Positions 36,401 through 48,668 of a stretch of 64,000 bases of DNA are shown piece after piece. Under the pieces are notes generated by a model. The model was not told where the DNA came from and ran no database searches. It saw nothing but the letters and a program-made list of their open reading frames with translations. Source of the stretch: Paraphysoderma sedebokerense (Eukaryota; Blastocladiomycota; Physodermatomycetes; Physodermatales; Physodermataceae); the NCBI GenBank assembly GCA_025602915.1, contig JAHLJZ010000095.1:25876-89875 (forward strand). Reading direction: 5' to 3'. How positions within the stretch are numbered: position 1 is the stretch's first letter; each line of letters begins with the position of its first letter. Both the position numbers and the translations under genes were made by a program.

Positions 36401-36918
36401 GTTCAACTATTGGTTCAGATGCAGCAACATCTTCTTTACCCGTACCAGCCTTAACTCTTCCGCCAGTTCTTGTTTCCGCTTCAGCTGCCGCGAATCCAAT
36501 TTCAGCCCAAACGCCAACCCCAAATGTAGTTTCTTTGCCTCCTCAACAGCAACAGCAACAACAATCACGTAAGGAAAGAGTCACGAATATTGTTGGATCT
36601 GTAGTGAAAGAAGTAAAAGAAGTTTGGACTCATGTTAAAAGTGGTAATAACAACGCAGCCAATACTGCCGCAGTCGGTGTTGGAAACACAAACTCTCCTA
36701 GTACCGCTTCCGCTCTACCGCTCAGCCACAATCACCCTGCGGCCGTGGGCTCTGAATTAAGAGAAAGGGAACCGAAGGACAAAGAAAACCAAAGTCAGCC
36801 CGGCAGTAAACGAGTGAGTGCCGTTAACCTATTGGGGGACAAGGAAGGCGATAATCAACTTGCTGGAAAACCCACTAATCGTTTAGCCGACGGTGTTGGC
36901 GGTAGCGTTGTTGTGTGA
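33448..36918 (+). CDS. Large serine-rich membrane protein, orphan
   Basis: Not recognised. Four exons (33448-33727, 34001-34137, 34204-34693, 34760-36918) give 1021 residues. The first 100 residues are mixed and may fold (MPWIIPPTLIKSIGSG, LLLQQYENLPKNY, LITRHFPHYK). The next 200 are acidic and Ser/Asp-rich, followed by DKWWNVWFGWLEPLEL, which may be amphipathic. At about 315-350 there is a hydrophobic hairpin (IVLSAFTTYCLIIRYC and FILLMLISNACVLFFL) bounded by many Arg, then the basic RRINMQLAKRSVRQRVGWAKQW. The remaining 650 residues are Ser/Thr/Asn/Gly low complexity. The shape suggests a protein that dips into a membrane by a hairpin, with two disordered cytosolic arms. The gene model is consistent in phase throughout. 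Confidence 0.8.
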
Positions 36919-38011
36919 ATGAAATTAAGGGTTAGTGAGTTACCGAGAAAAGGGATTTGCATTGGCGAGCGAGATAAATATTTGTATTATAGCTAATTGA
37001 CCGATGGTCAGTATATTTTTTTAGGGCAATTTTATATTTATGCATGATTAATAGAACCCAGATTAGTATATATATTGGGAAATAAAATAGTTTTCATTCG
37101 GCAACTCTTAACGAATGTAGTAGATGTACTGCTAATTAAGCGTAATTGTTGCGAACGCACGAATACTTCCAGCGTTGCTTGGTATGATTGTTTAAACTAA
37201 ATTACGTATTAATCTAAATTGTTATCGTCTTAAAAGACTGCCCGTAACAACTTTTAAAAGTGAATTAAGTGTTACGACGGTTGCAATGTAGAATACCGAA
37301 TAAATAGAACCATAATAGAGTTGACAAGACATTAAAGAGACGTCATATTAATATTTAATCAATCCTGCCGATTTGGAATTTTGTTCTTGAATAATCTTCA
37401 ATTAGTTAGAGGTATGAAGTATCATATTATATATATATACATTTACTGATGAAAATCAATTCATTTTAGCTACGATTTAAAGTGGTGGAGGAGTTGCACC
37501 ACCCTTCATAAGTGCCGACACTGTTGAGATACGAGAGGTGAGAGCTGACAACCATTAGTTTTTATCCCATCGTTTGAAGCCGATGAGCATCGCTCAAATT
37601 GCTATCACAACAACATATGGGCAGTTTTTTATTCAACGTAGCCGATCTTCCTTGCGATTATCATTTTCTCAAGTTGTCCACTATATTCCAGAACCGCAAT
37701 CCTTACTGGTCCCTTTGTCAGGAAGATGCTGACACGATTCAAATTTCAAATAAGGATGTATGTTGTTGGTATCAGTACAGAATACATTATCTACATTCCC
37801 CATTGTGAATAACTTCCTTCCCTTTAAATCCTCTCCCTGAATAATTGAACGCGATGGTGAACACTTTTTGTCTCACTCTGAATTGGCAAGATTTCATTCC
37901 GCATTCGCCAAGTTGCCAACGCCCGGTTTTTTTTCTGTCTGTTGCCCCGGTATAACAATCCCACTTCTTTGAATTTATCCACACAGCCAAAGTTAGCATA
38001 AAGACACAGAA
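36919..38011. other. Intergenic spacer
   Basis: AT-rich; short TA-dinucleotide runs near 37427-37440. No coding sequence, RNA gene or notable repeat was recognised. The right end is the ArfGAP promoter. Confidence 0.6.
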
Positions 38012-40897
38012 ATGGACAGGGATAAAAGGAGGCAAAATGAAATGCACGAAAAGATTCTGCAAAATATGATAATCAGTGACCCTGCCAATAGTCTATGTGC
38101 AGATTGTGGGGCAAAAGGTATGTAGTTGATTTTATCGATGTCATTACTCCTACTCTTGTTTTATTACTCTCTTCTTGTTGCTTTTGGATGATTTTCTTTC
38201 CATTTTACTTAATACGGGATGCTTTGATGTCTTTATTGTGAGTGAATCTGCCAGTTTTGTCCTTCTCCAAAGAGATTGTGGGCTGGATGAATACAAAGTT
38301 GGCCGGCAGGATATTTATTTAAAACCTGTGTCTATATGTACTGATGACGGAGATGAATGATTTTGAAGTCGTTCATGATAATGCGGCTAACATGTCATTT
38401 CTTACCGATACCTCGTCCATTCATCTGATATATTGCACTATTCAATATCTCTTCAACGGCGTTCGTTTATCGAAATTTGTGTCCAAAATCATCTTCAACC
38501 TCGGAATTGGAAACTGATACTACGATGAAATGCAATATTTGAATCACAAAGGACCGAGATGGGCGAGCTATAATTTAGGTGTCTTTTTGTGTATTCGCTG
38601 CGGAGGACTACACCGAAAATTAGGAACCCACATATCTAGAGTGAAGAGTATTACTTTGGACAGTTGGACACCGGAGCAGATGGAGGTTTGTTGAAATGCT
38701 TATTATTTGAATTTCGTAGATTTCGTTCTGCCGTATTACCTCGTAAAGCTGTTGAAGAATTGACAGTGAATGAGGCGGTGCCTTATGTATGGCCTTTATG
38801 GAACTGATTATTATTATTATTGTTTTTTCCTTCTAAATAGAGCATGACCTCTCAAGGAAATGCCAAAGCTAATGCAAAATACAATCCGGGTAATGTGAAG
38901 TGTCCAAATCAGGATAGGTATGATATCTCTTTTCAGTGTATGATTGAATACGTTTGTGCCTTGACCGTAGATTGTGAAACCAATGTGACCTAACTTGCTA
39001 AATATGTGCATTTTCGTCATCTTACCGATATCACCGATGATAGCGACATAACAATGGAACAGTACATCCGCGACAAGTATGAACGAAAGACCTTCATGAA
39101 TGGATCAAGTCGTAATGTAAGAGAATTGACTATCAGCAGCATGCTGCACAGCTTTTTTAAGTTGAAATTCGAAAATATAATAACCTAAACCTCTATCAAT
39201 AGACTTCGACCATGGATTCCCGCAGATCATCCGTTGGCACAAACTATGGCAACATGTCATCAACCAACTCTTCACTTTCATCTAAGTACGCAGCTCAAAT
39301 TTCTCGACTCCGCGATATGGGTTTTACGTATGATGAATGGAACATAAAAGCTTTAGAGAAATCAAATGGCGACGTCCAAAATGCGGTCGAACATATATTG
39401 AGCATGGGGCCACCACCGGTCACTGCATCATCTGCCCCATCAAGAGCGCCCGCTTTACCTAGACGTGATGTGATGTCCAATGCGATGATGGTGGCAGATA
39501 CGAAGAGTCCATTTTTGTCTCAATTACGAGGTAATTTCTTCTATTGATTATCCATCGTTGAATTATTTGGCAATGATTGGTACTAACATTAATGTCAAGC
39601 AATGGGATTCACCGATGATACTGCTAATCTAGCCGCCCTCCAGAAAGCGGACGGTAAATTCGAACTAGCCATCTCATATCTTACCGATCGTCGTCATGAA
39701 CTGGACACAAGATCAGCCAACATCGCGCTCACTAATGTCACGGGCTCCACAAACTCGGATCCCTTCGGTCCCAGTTCCAGTACATTCAGCAATACAATCA
39801 ACACTAACTCAACAGGTGCTTCTAGCTTCGTTCCATCAAATCAATCGAGCGGAAGCGGAAAGAAACAAGAAGCTTTGATAGATCTGTTGGGCGGTGCAGA
39901 TCCGTTTGCTCCCCAAACCCAAATGCAGACCGCATTAGGTGTAGACCCTTTCGGTCAATTTCCAGCTCAGCCGCAGCAGCAAAATGTTCAACAATCTCAG
40001 AACGCCTTCTCCGATTTTACTGGTAAGTTTATCAATTTTCATCACGAATACTCGAACAGACATTAACTTCTTGTCAACTGGTTCTACGCATCTTTTATAT
40101 AGATTTAAATATGAATCAACAATCTGCAAAACCGAAATTGGCCAAAGACAACATTATGTCCCTTTACCAATCTAATACTCAACCCTCGATGGGAATGGGT
40201 GCAGGTATGGGTGGGCCGATGGGAATGGGAGGAATGAATCCCCAAATGATGGGAATGGGCATGCAAAATGGAATGATGAATCCGCAAATGGGCATGATGA
40301 ACCCTCAAATGGGAATGCATGGAATGGGCGGAGGGATGGGTGGTATGCAAGGAGGAATGATGGGAATGGGAATGGGCCAGAATTACACTACGGTTAGTAT
40401 GGTTAGTACCTTTTGATTTGCGTCTCTGTACTTTGCATTCGTTCGTCTTGTGTGTTTCCAGTTTCCATTTCTAGTCTGACTGTTTGAGCGCTCAAGATCA
40501 GTATTAGTATTCCATAGTTCAATTATACAAGTTTAGCTAAACTTTCCTATTCCTCTTTTTTCTGTTGAACATTAACATTTAGCCGTACAACACGTCTACT
40601 GCCCCTCGAACAACCAACAACTTCAACGGTGGTATGTCCAATATGCAGGGAATGCAACAGCAACAACAACCTCAGCACCAGAATCCGTTTCAAATGGGTA
40701 TGGGTAACCAACAGCCTATGGGCATGGGCATGCAGCACATGAATTCTCAAAATCAAAATCAGATGGGTATGGGCGGGGGTAATCCAGCGATGGGGTCATC
40801 GATGATGGGATACGGTGGAGCTAGAATGGGTCAAGGTCAGGCTCAAGGGCAGGGTCAGGGTCAGAATCAAAATCAGAATCAAAATTTGTTTTTCTGA
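38012..40897 (+). CDS. ArfGAP with two UBA domains
   Basis: GTPase-activating protein for Arf in vesicle traffic. Eight exons (38012-38117, 38552-38685, 38841-38917, 39044-39116, 39203-39530, 39600-40022, 40103-40392, 40583-40897), 581 residues. The ArfGAP zinc finger is at about 29-52: CADC, then FLCIRC, followed by the catalytic arginine region [15 protein letters not shown] and the [10 protein letters not shown] motif. Two UBA-type helices follow: [20 protein letters not shown] and [20 protein letters not shown]. The C-terminal third is extreme low complexity (Met-Gly and Gln repeats) around DPFG motifs that could bind clathrin adaptor ears. The ArfGAP part is of the SMAP/Age2 kind. The UBA pair is unusual for SMAP proteins and recalls yeast Gts1, which joins an ArfGAP to a UBA and a Gln-rich tail. 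Confidence 0.92.
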
Positions 40898-41574
40898 ACA
40901 TTTGAAAACGCATATCTGTATATTAAAGGGCGAATAGGTAATGTAGAAGATACCATACTTAGGTTCTTCTGCTATAGTAAGCACATCTCGTTTACTTGTA
41001 ATAGAGTTAACTCGTTCATTTCGTGCGATCCTCAGGTTGACTTATGTGTTGACTTCTCTATTGTTGGTTCATATGATTTTTGTTGCGTTTGCGATTATTG
41101 ACTAAGTTGTTTCGTGAATGTACAATAAATGGATTTTGCGATCAGAATTGACCGTCGGCATTTGACTAGTTGGTCTAATGTCTTAGTTGAATGAATTAGT
41201 GATAAATTAAATTCGGTAAGTTTCCACACCCTAGTCCCCGAACAAATTTTAACCGCTAAGTCAAATTGGACCATGAAATAAATCATGATCAGTGTCAAAA
41301 GTACTTAGTTTCCTGACTTTATTTAAAATTGCTGTTATTCCAGCTGCTGTTTATTATTCCGCCGATCGAATTATTGACAAGTTGTTACATGATGTCGCTT
41401 TCAAATTTGGATGAACTAGCGGTCGCTTGACCATATTCTCCGATTGTTCCCCTATGAATACCCCCAAGTAAGGTCTCCGATCATGGGGACTATTACACGG
41501 GGTGTGCAGGTGTCCACTTATTAGGTTATACATTGCGAAAACCTCATAGGACGTTGCATTCTACATCATCAAAG
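40898..41574. other. Intergenic spacer
   Basis: 3' flank of the ArfGAP gene and promoter of the P450. No feature beyond ordinary AT-rich DNA. Confidence 0.6.
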
Positions 41575-43501
41575 ATGGAAGCCTTATTCAATTCATCAAG
41601 CGTAAAGTATGAGAATGAAAAATACGCGATCATTTTCACCATCTGTTTGATATTCATTACACTACGTTTACTCCGCCCAAGAAGTAACCTTCCACCAAGC
41701 CCCCCAGCCTTACCTTTCATCGGCCATTTGCATTATTTTGCTACCAAGCAACCGCACATCGCCATTCAGGATCTTGCAAAGCAATATGGCCCCATCATGT
41801 ACCTTCAATTAGGCGCCCTCAAAACCATCGTTATCAGTAATGAGGTGTGGGCAAAAGAAGTATTATCTACGCGGGGGGTCACATACGTAAGTTTGGCTAG
41901 CTTTATTCTACCTGCGTCCTCCGTGTGATTGATTGTGATTTAGGCCGACCGCCCAGAAACGTATATGTTCTATAAAATTTTAGCAGAAAATGGTAGTGAT
42001 TTGGTAAGTGGCATTTGTATTGAATTTGCCTTTTGAAAGTCTCATTGACTCCTGATCTGTATTCTATGCTTTATTTTAGGCCATGGTAAATTTTTCATGT
42101 ATTAGTAGTCATAATTTAACAATAGTAACTGATTGATTCTCGATTTAGGGGCGCTATGGAGACCACTGGAGATTATTAAGGAAAGCCGGTAAGAGAGCTT
42201 TTGATGCCCAGACATAGATATTCATTCTAACCGTCGCAATTTAGCACACAAAATTTTAACACCAAAAGCTATCGGCACCGAACTGGACTTCAGAATGAAG
42301 TTCGAAGCTTTATGTCTAGTTGGATCTTTCCAGTCTGCCGTAGATGAGGATCAATCTGTCAATGTACGCCCGTTATGCGAACGATACGGTATCAACATTT
42401 TGTGTTCAAAAGCATTGGGACGACGTTTCGAGAAGACATCGTCTCCAGAATTCATTAAATTCACTCACGCTGTTGAAAGAACTTTTGAAATCGGTGTACT
42501 TGGGGCCGTGGTTGACTTTCTTCCTATTTTAAAGTATGTCACAAGAGGCACTTTAAAAGAGATGGAATCTCTAAAAAGTGAGATAGACGGGTTTCTTTTA
42601 TCTGAAATTAGTAGAATTCAGGAAGAAATTGCGCAAGAGAAAAAACTAGGGAAAGTGTTGCCCGAGGACGCATGCTATGCGAAAGAATTGCTGTGGAGAA
42701 TGGAGGAAGAAAAACTCACCATTACGGATATTAGATTATTGGTATCTGACATGTTACTGGGTGCCTTGGTACGAATTGTTGAATCATTTTGATGCGGAAA
42801 TCATCATCTAATCCTCGATTTATAGGATACCACGTCTACAACACTTACATTCTTGATTGCAATATTGGTCCGTATCTCTTACTCCGTGGAATACCATGGT
42901 ATTGTTCTGATAGCTTCTTTAGACTAATCACCCGCAGGTGCAAGATCGTGCATTTGAAGAAATCGACAGTTACTTGAAGCGGTCGCGCCTCCCTGCTCTT
43001 GAAGATCTTGATCATTTACCCTACACTCGTTCGATTATTAAAGAGATGTTCCGAGTGAAGCCCATCACTCCTCTAGTCCCACGATACACCAGTGCTGATG
43101 ATGTTCTTAACGGTTACGATATTCCAAAAGGCACTCAAGTGATGGTGAATGTAGAAGGGGTCCATGAAGCTGTGTATGGGCATCTCGACGATTTCAAAGA
43201 GTTCAGACCGGAAAGATTTATGCACGAAAAATCAAATGAATTCAACAGTAATATCTATACCTTTGGGGGTGGTAGAAGATTATGCGTTGGTATGCAATTG
43301 GCATATAGACAATTGTTTACTGCGATTTCTGCTTTATTGTACTCTTTCAAACTTCAAACAGTTGATGGTAAGAAGCTGGAGATTAAGGAAGTCTTCGGAC
43401 TGACCACATCCTTGGAGGCTTATAGAATTAGAGCTGTCGCGAGATTCCCAGAAGTTAAGCACTTTCTGAAGGAAGCCGGAGTCGATGAATACAATTCATG
43501 A
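41575..43501 (+). CDS. Cytochrome P450 monooxygenase
   Basis: ER-anchored heme-thiolate oxygenase. Seven exons (41575-41886, 41944-42003, 42080-42085, 42149-42188, 42245-42768, 42826-42867, 42923-43501), 520 residues. N-terminal anchor YAIIFTICLIFITLRLL, then the proline hinge PPSPPALPFIGHL. Other signatures are GRYGDHWRLLRKA (C-helix), GALDTTSTTL (I-helix oxygen-activating site), IKEMFRVKP (ExxR), FRPERF, and the heme loop FGGGRRLCVG with Cys449 as iron ligand. Exon 3 is only 6 nt (GCCATG) and is needed to join DLAM to GRYGDHWR. The acceptor at 42921-42922 was preferred because it yields TNHPQVQDRAFEEID. It resembles the CYP2/CYP1-like clan in overall pattern. The substrate is unknown. Confidence 0.95.
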
Positions 43502-43671
43502 GATGTCTATATGAATGAGTCAACTTTAAATAAATGCTGTTTATATTACATATATTTTTATATGAAATTGATTGTATGGGTCCCCATTTGTTTGAAGGCA
43601 GATCCTGACCCCGCGTGGAGCATTAAACGGGGGGCCTCATCTCATTGTCGGGGCGGATACTTCAGAGATTA

Positions 43672-43677
43672 TATAAA
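43672..43677 (+). promoter_or_regulatory. TATA box of the first GPCR gene
   Basis: TATAAA 41 bp before the chosen ATG. A GC-rich patch with GGGG/CCCC precedes it. Plausible core promoter; the short leader supports the ATG at 43718. Confidence 0.45.
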
Positions 43678-43717
43678 GCTCGATCCGGCAAAGAAAATAA
43701 CATCTAATACTTCGCGA

Positions 43718-44969
43718 ATGATGTCCGTTGAAGTCAATCCTGCTATAATGAAATCGTGGGCGCTCTCGTCGGAAGGTCAATGGAGAAATTTCATTTATTT
43801 GTGCTTATCAGGCTTATCAGCTGCTGGCACATTGTACCTGTTTCTAATTTTCATTCGGTATCGAAAAAATCTGCGTGCAACCCATATGTCTTTAATTAGC
43901 GTGACAATGGCGGATTTTGGGCATAGTGTGTTTGGTTTGATGGTGTATACTATACATGCGATTAATCCCGATATTTCAGTTTTTTGGTGTCAATTCAATG
44001 GATTTACACTCTCCCTATTCACAGGTAATCTGCTGTCTTAGTTTGATCCGTTCAAAAAGCTGATATGCGATGCTGATTTGTTTTAGGAGCGTCAGTTTCG
44101 TCCTTCACTTTCATGGCCGTAGAACGTTATTTGACAATTGTTCGAAGTCAAAAATTATCTCAGAATTCCGTCATTGGTACCCTATGTGTCTGTTGGTTGA
44201 TTGGACTCTCCTTTGCAAGTATACCAATTCTTACTTCGATGTTTTTCATGCCGATGCCGTCCGAAGTGTACTGTTTAGGGGATTTTCGGCAGTCATCGAC
44301 CTTCCATAGACTATATTCTTTAGGATGCACAGTCGTTTTGACTTTTACAATTGTACCCACCGCCTTGTCATATTATCTGATTTATAGAACCGCCAAAAAT
44401 GATGGATTTCGATGGGCAGATACAAGCAATAATTCAGTCCCAGAAGTTGAAAATAATATCAACCCTTCTTTATATTCAACGGCCATTATTTCACAAGTTG
44501 TATGGAGAAGATCGGCATATCGACAACAGATCAAATTAACAAAGAAACTGGCCTTAATTACAGCAATATTTTTTATATGTATGTGGTGCAAGACATTTCC
44601 GAAATCTGATTCTGGTATTCACGAAAGATAATTGCTTTACTAGGCTGGTTCCCCTCACTGGTAATATTCTCTTACGCGATCATAAACGGTAGCTTCGTTT
44701 CTCCGCTTGTTGATTTCATCAGCAGTGGATTTGCATCTTTAAGTGGTATTTCCAACACATTCATTGTGTTATCTATAGACAAGCGCTGGAATATGGGTTG
44801 GAATGCAACCTTGCGTAATAATCTTAATACTCTAAGCAGAAAGGTGACTTTACGAAGAGATCAGATTGCTCAAAAGAGAGCATCAAAGCATAATGGCACC
44901 ACAGAATTGATCTCCAAGAATCAAATTTTTGTTCCGACATCTATTCCTGCCCATGGAAATTTAATGTAG
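43718..44969 (+). CDS. Rhodopsin-type (class A-like) seven-helix receptor, copy 1
   Basis: Three exons (43718-44024, 44087-44578, 44644-44969), 374 residues. Seven hydrophobic helices are visible. Class A landmarks are: Asp in helix 2 (SVTMADFG), Cys at the top of helix 3 (FWCQFNG) with a partner in loop 2 (VYCLGDF), ERY at the end of helix 3 (MAVERYLTIV), Trp in helix 4, and CWFP in helix 6. The helix 7 NPxxY motif is replaced (SNTFIVLSIDKRW), and there is no retinal-binding lysine, so it is not an opsin. The N-terminus is short with no signal peptide. The C-terminal tail is basic and polar. The ligand is unknown. It is followed 340 bp later by a paralogue with the same intron positions. The start could be extended upstream in frame but the ATG after the TATA box is preferred. 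Confidence 0.88.
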
Positions 44970-45309
44970 CAATTCATCGGCGTATTTGTACGCGGTAGTC
45001 GGCGGTTGAGTAAAACATAATAACCCTTTTTCTCCGTGAATCCAATAAACCTATGAATCAAGTGAATCAGTCAGATTGATTGTTTTTTCATTCAAAATTT
45101 AATAGCTTTAGAGTTCTCAAAACTATCTCCAGTCATCCTCAGGGACGCGAAGGGGGAACAAAGACAACGCAACAAAGAACTGCGATGGCGATATCGTAGT
45201 TGGATTTTCAATAAAACTCTGAGCTATCGCTCAAGTTTTCAACTGTTTCTTAGCTTAAAAGAGTTGATTCTATTTTATATTAATTCTATCTGTACATTCA
45301 TACCATTTA
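44970..45309. other. Spacer between the GPCR paralogues
   Basis: Short AT-rich interval acting as the 3' flank of copy 1 and the promoter of copy 2. No sequence shared with the promoter of copy 1 was noticed. Confidence 0.55.
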
Positions 45310-46460
45310 ATGTCCTTAATTAACGAACCACAACCGGAACTCTGGGTGCTAACAGGGGATGCCGTGGCAAAAAATGTTATTTATCTCCTGCTCGGTCTCG
45401 TCGGTTTGACTTTCAACACATATTTGTTATCGACCTTCATCAAACATAGAAAGGAACTACTTGTATCTCATCTTTCGGTTGTTAGTGTTACCCTAGCCGA
45501 TTGGGGTTTTGGGCTCTGCAGCGTTATAATGTATTTCGCGCATGCAGTGAGTCCGAGTCTCAGCATGAGCTGGTGTCAAGCAACTGGAGCTCTGAATGCG
45601 ATATTCCCAGGTAAAAAGCATACTCTGCCAGTGTCATCACCAGAATCCTAACTTGTTTTATCAGGTGCATCTGTTTTGTCCTTTTCGTTTATGGCTGTTG
45701 AACGTTACCTCATGATAGTTCACAGCAAACGATTCACTTACCAGCAAGTTACGCTGATTTTGATTAGTCTGTGGATAAGCGGATCTGCATTCGCGGCTTT
45801 AACATTCATTGGTCAAATCTATTTCGTCGTTCAAAGTTCCGGAGTCTACTGTCTCGGTGATCTTCGCGGTACGACAGTCTTTCATCGCCTTTACTCCATT
45901 GGCTGCGTCGCAGTGATCTTCGGCACCGAAGTTTTTACTGCAACTTCATACTATATGATATATCGAACTGCTTTAAAGGATGGATTTAAATGGTCAGATC
46001 AACTAAAGAGTGTGGATCTGAAATCTGGGAATTCTTCCGTCCCTAGAGGTAGCATCGTGGCTGGAATGAATCCGAATCGTGCTAGTGTTGCCAGCACCCC
46101 ATCTGCAACTCTCACTACCAGCAGAAAGGCATATGAAAAGCAATTGAGGCTGACTAAGAAGTTGGCAACAATTACGTTTATTTTCTTTGCATGTACGTTA
46201 ACTCATCTTTTAAATTCATTTACTATGCTTTGACAATTTATTCAACTTCATTCATAGGTTGGTTCGGAACTCTGTGCTCCTTCACCTATCAAATTGCTAC
46301 CAGCGAATTTGTGCCCCCCATGGTAGACTTTCTCCTAACTATGTGCCCAAACCTAAATTCAATCCTCAACCCACTTATAGTTATGACACTTGATGAACGC
46401 TGGAAAGTTAACTGGCGATTTCCTTGGTCATTGAAGAAGCCAGCTGAGGGAGAGGCTTAA
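45310..46460 (+). CDS. Rhodopsin-type (class A-like) seven-helix receptor, copy 2
   Basis: Three exons (45310-45610, 45665-46192, 46258-46460), 343 residues, a paralogue of the upstream gene. Shared blocks include SVTLADWGFG (helix 2), WCQATGA (helix 3 Cys), GASVLSFSFMAVERYLMIV, GVYCLGDLRGTTVFHRLYS (loop 2 Cys and helix 5 start) and MIYRTALKDGFKWSD. Helix 6 reads FACWFGTL, so the proline of CWxP is replaced. Helix 7 reads LNSILNPLIVMTLDERW and keeps the NP that copy 1 lost. Both introns are phase 1 and sit at the same residues as in copy 1 (before GASV and inside the Cys of CW), which proves tandem duplication. Loop 3 is longer here and Ser-rich. Confidence 0.88.
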
Positions 46461-46973
46461 TATCATCTTTGATCGGATGGAGAGGAACAGATTCAAGACT
46501 CAAAGCTCCGGGAATATTATGTTGAATTACAAGCTATGACTGTAGAGATTGTCGTCTATTTTGTATTGTCAGTTTAATAGATTTAGTCTCACTTCATTTT
46601 GACAGATTTGAATGCAAAATGCTGTCCGCTTAATGTCTTATTGGTGTGATAAAGGGCATAATGAATGGTACAATCGCTGCTTGGTTCTTTGCGATACGAT
46701 AATTCGGATATGAAGCGGTGCCCTTATTACGAGTGACAATTATATACATATGCATGGTCAATGAAAGGGCGGTTATACAAATATATTTTGTGAAAAGAAT
46801 GGGATTGCGGGATTGTAAATCGCAGAATTTGTTCATTAGTACGGAACAATAGTCATTATACGCGTGCCGCATTGGGACAAGAAAGTATCGTGTTAATTAC
46901 AGGCGCTGGACGAATGATTCTGTCATCTCACCAAAATAGACTGATAGATACTATAGACTTTGGCGCCGTAGCT
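46461..46973. other. Intergenic spacer
   Basis: 3' flank of GPCR copy 2 and promoter of the secreted propeller gene. No other feature recognised. Confidence 0.6.
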
Positions 46974-48413
46974 ATGAATAGTATTTTAATTTACTTGTCG
47001 TTTTGTGCACTCACTACTATAGCACTCGGCTTACCTGCCCCGCAGCAACTCTCTGGATCGGTTACTGCCGCTCCCGATGCTATCCTTAGCCCACCTAAAG
47101 GAACGACTCCAAAATTATTGTATGTGTGGGTTGGAGCTGAAGATCCGGCTAAGAATGATTATGTGGCTGTAGTAAACTTTGACATTGCTGCGAACGCTAC
47201 AAGAAAAGACTTGTTGAAAGGTATTCCGATAGATGGAATATTTGATGGTAGGTCGCGACATCGTCATTTAGCAAGCAGACGAGTTAACTAATGTAACAAT
47301 TCTTTTTATAGTGCCTACAAGAGGAAATGAACCGCACCATGCTGGTTTATCTGCTGATGGCAGAACACTTGCAGTTGGCGGATTGTTCTCATCTCAAAAC
47401 GGTGTTCCAGACACATATTTCTTCGATCTTTCTACCCCACGCCAGCCAAAGTTAACAAAAACCGATTCACCACAATTCGCAGGTTGGACAGACGAATTTG
47501 TCGCCTTACCTGATGGAGGCTTTCTTGTCACTTATTTGACGTCTAGAAGCTCAAGTGGTGCAGGACGGTTAGTTAAATATGACAAAGACATGGACCGGAT
47601 TGGTGAATTTCCAGGACCTAATGATGTCGTTCCCAACGGATTCAATCCCCACGGTTGTGAAATTTCGGGCGGACTTATCGCTACTTCTGATTTCTTGGAT
47701 CCTGGTACTGGCATATTTGGAAATACTGTCAGAATCTGGGATTCCGCCACGATGAAGATTATTAAAACTTTCACAGCTCCGGCGAGTGCTGGTATGTATG
47801 ATTTGAATATCATCTGAAAGAATAATTTCTAACCAAAATCATGGTAGGTGGATTGATGGCCTTGGCTACCACAAAAGGGGTATTCTATACGACGGCAATG
47901 GGGGATGGTATATTTTGCATTCATTTCATTCATGGATAAATTGAAATAGCTCATTCCTAACTTTTTCGCAATTGTGTACATATAGGTAAATTGTACCTTG
48001 CTGACCCTAATTCTGCGAATCTTAATATGCCTGCAGTTTTGGACTTCGGTGCCACCTCAATGCCTCATACGGTTCTCACCTTCCGTAGCGGAACTCGCGC
48101 GCTCGTCTCACTTTTTGGAACTGAATCTGTCGCTTTGCTGAATACCGACAATCCAGCAAAGCCTAAAGTTATTTCAACGGTCAAATTACCCGCAGGCGCT
48201 CAACCTCACATTATGAGGTTATCTAAAAATGAACAGATAGTTGCCGTGACATGTTACTTTTTACCATCCAGCCCAAGTGATCAAACCCTCAGATTTCTGG
48301 TTGTTGCCGGGGATAAGCTTATTTTTCATCCGGTGCTACCTGTAATTGATTTCAAGACTGCTATTCCTGATAAGGGAAAAAGTCGGCCACACGGGGTTGC
48401 CTTCACTTTTTAA
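46974..48413 (+). CDS. Secreted beta-propeller-like protein, possibly SBP56/methanethiol-oxidase related
   Basis: Four exons (46974-47247, 47312-47791, 47848-47907, 47986-48413), 413 residues. The signal peptide is clear (MNSILIYLSFCALTTIALG, cleavage near LPAPQQ). The mature chain has repeating beta blades: LLYVWVGAEDP, NEPHHAGLSADGRTLAVGG, TYFFDLSTPRQPKLTK, DEFVALPDGGFLVTYL, NTVRIWDSATMKII and PHTVLTFRSGTRALVSLF. The HHAG and DLSTPRQPKL segments recall selenium-binding protein 56 / methanethiol oxidase. However the CSSC motif that follows HHSGWN in that family is absent, so redox or selenium binding is not supported. A secreted location is also atypical. A general secreted propeller is the safe call. 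Confidence 0.7.
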
Positions 48414-48668
48414 CTCTATCATTTTCAATCTTTTTTGTAAATTAAATTATAGATAATCTATATGTACTCGTATCATAAATGAAATAAATGAGTGAGATTA
48501 GAATATATATATATACTAACAGTGAAATTACAACTGATATAAAATTTTGTTTGAACCTTCTGACTCGTCGTTCTCTCTGGAACGCGATTTCTCCACCGAG
48601 GCCCATTAACATCAAACCGGCCACACCATCATTACTGCAATACCCACCATAATCTTACACTCCGAATC

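Noticed and set aside
40190-40400. Met/Gly-rich DNA repeat as a separate tandem-repeat element
   Set aside because: It is the low-complexity tail of the ArfGAP, in frame with good splice joints; degenerate codon use shows no recent unit duplication.
43511-43717. In-frame upstream extension of GPCR copy 1
   Set aside because: It overlaps the TATA box region and is hydrophilic/irregular; the paralogue starts at the equivalent of the internal ATG.
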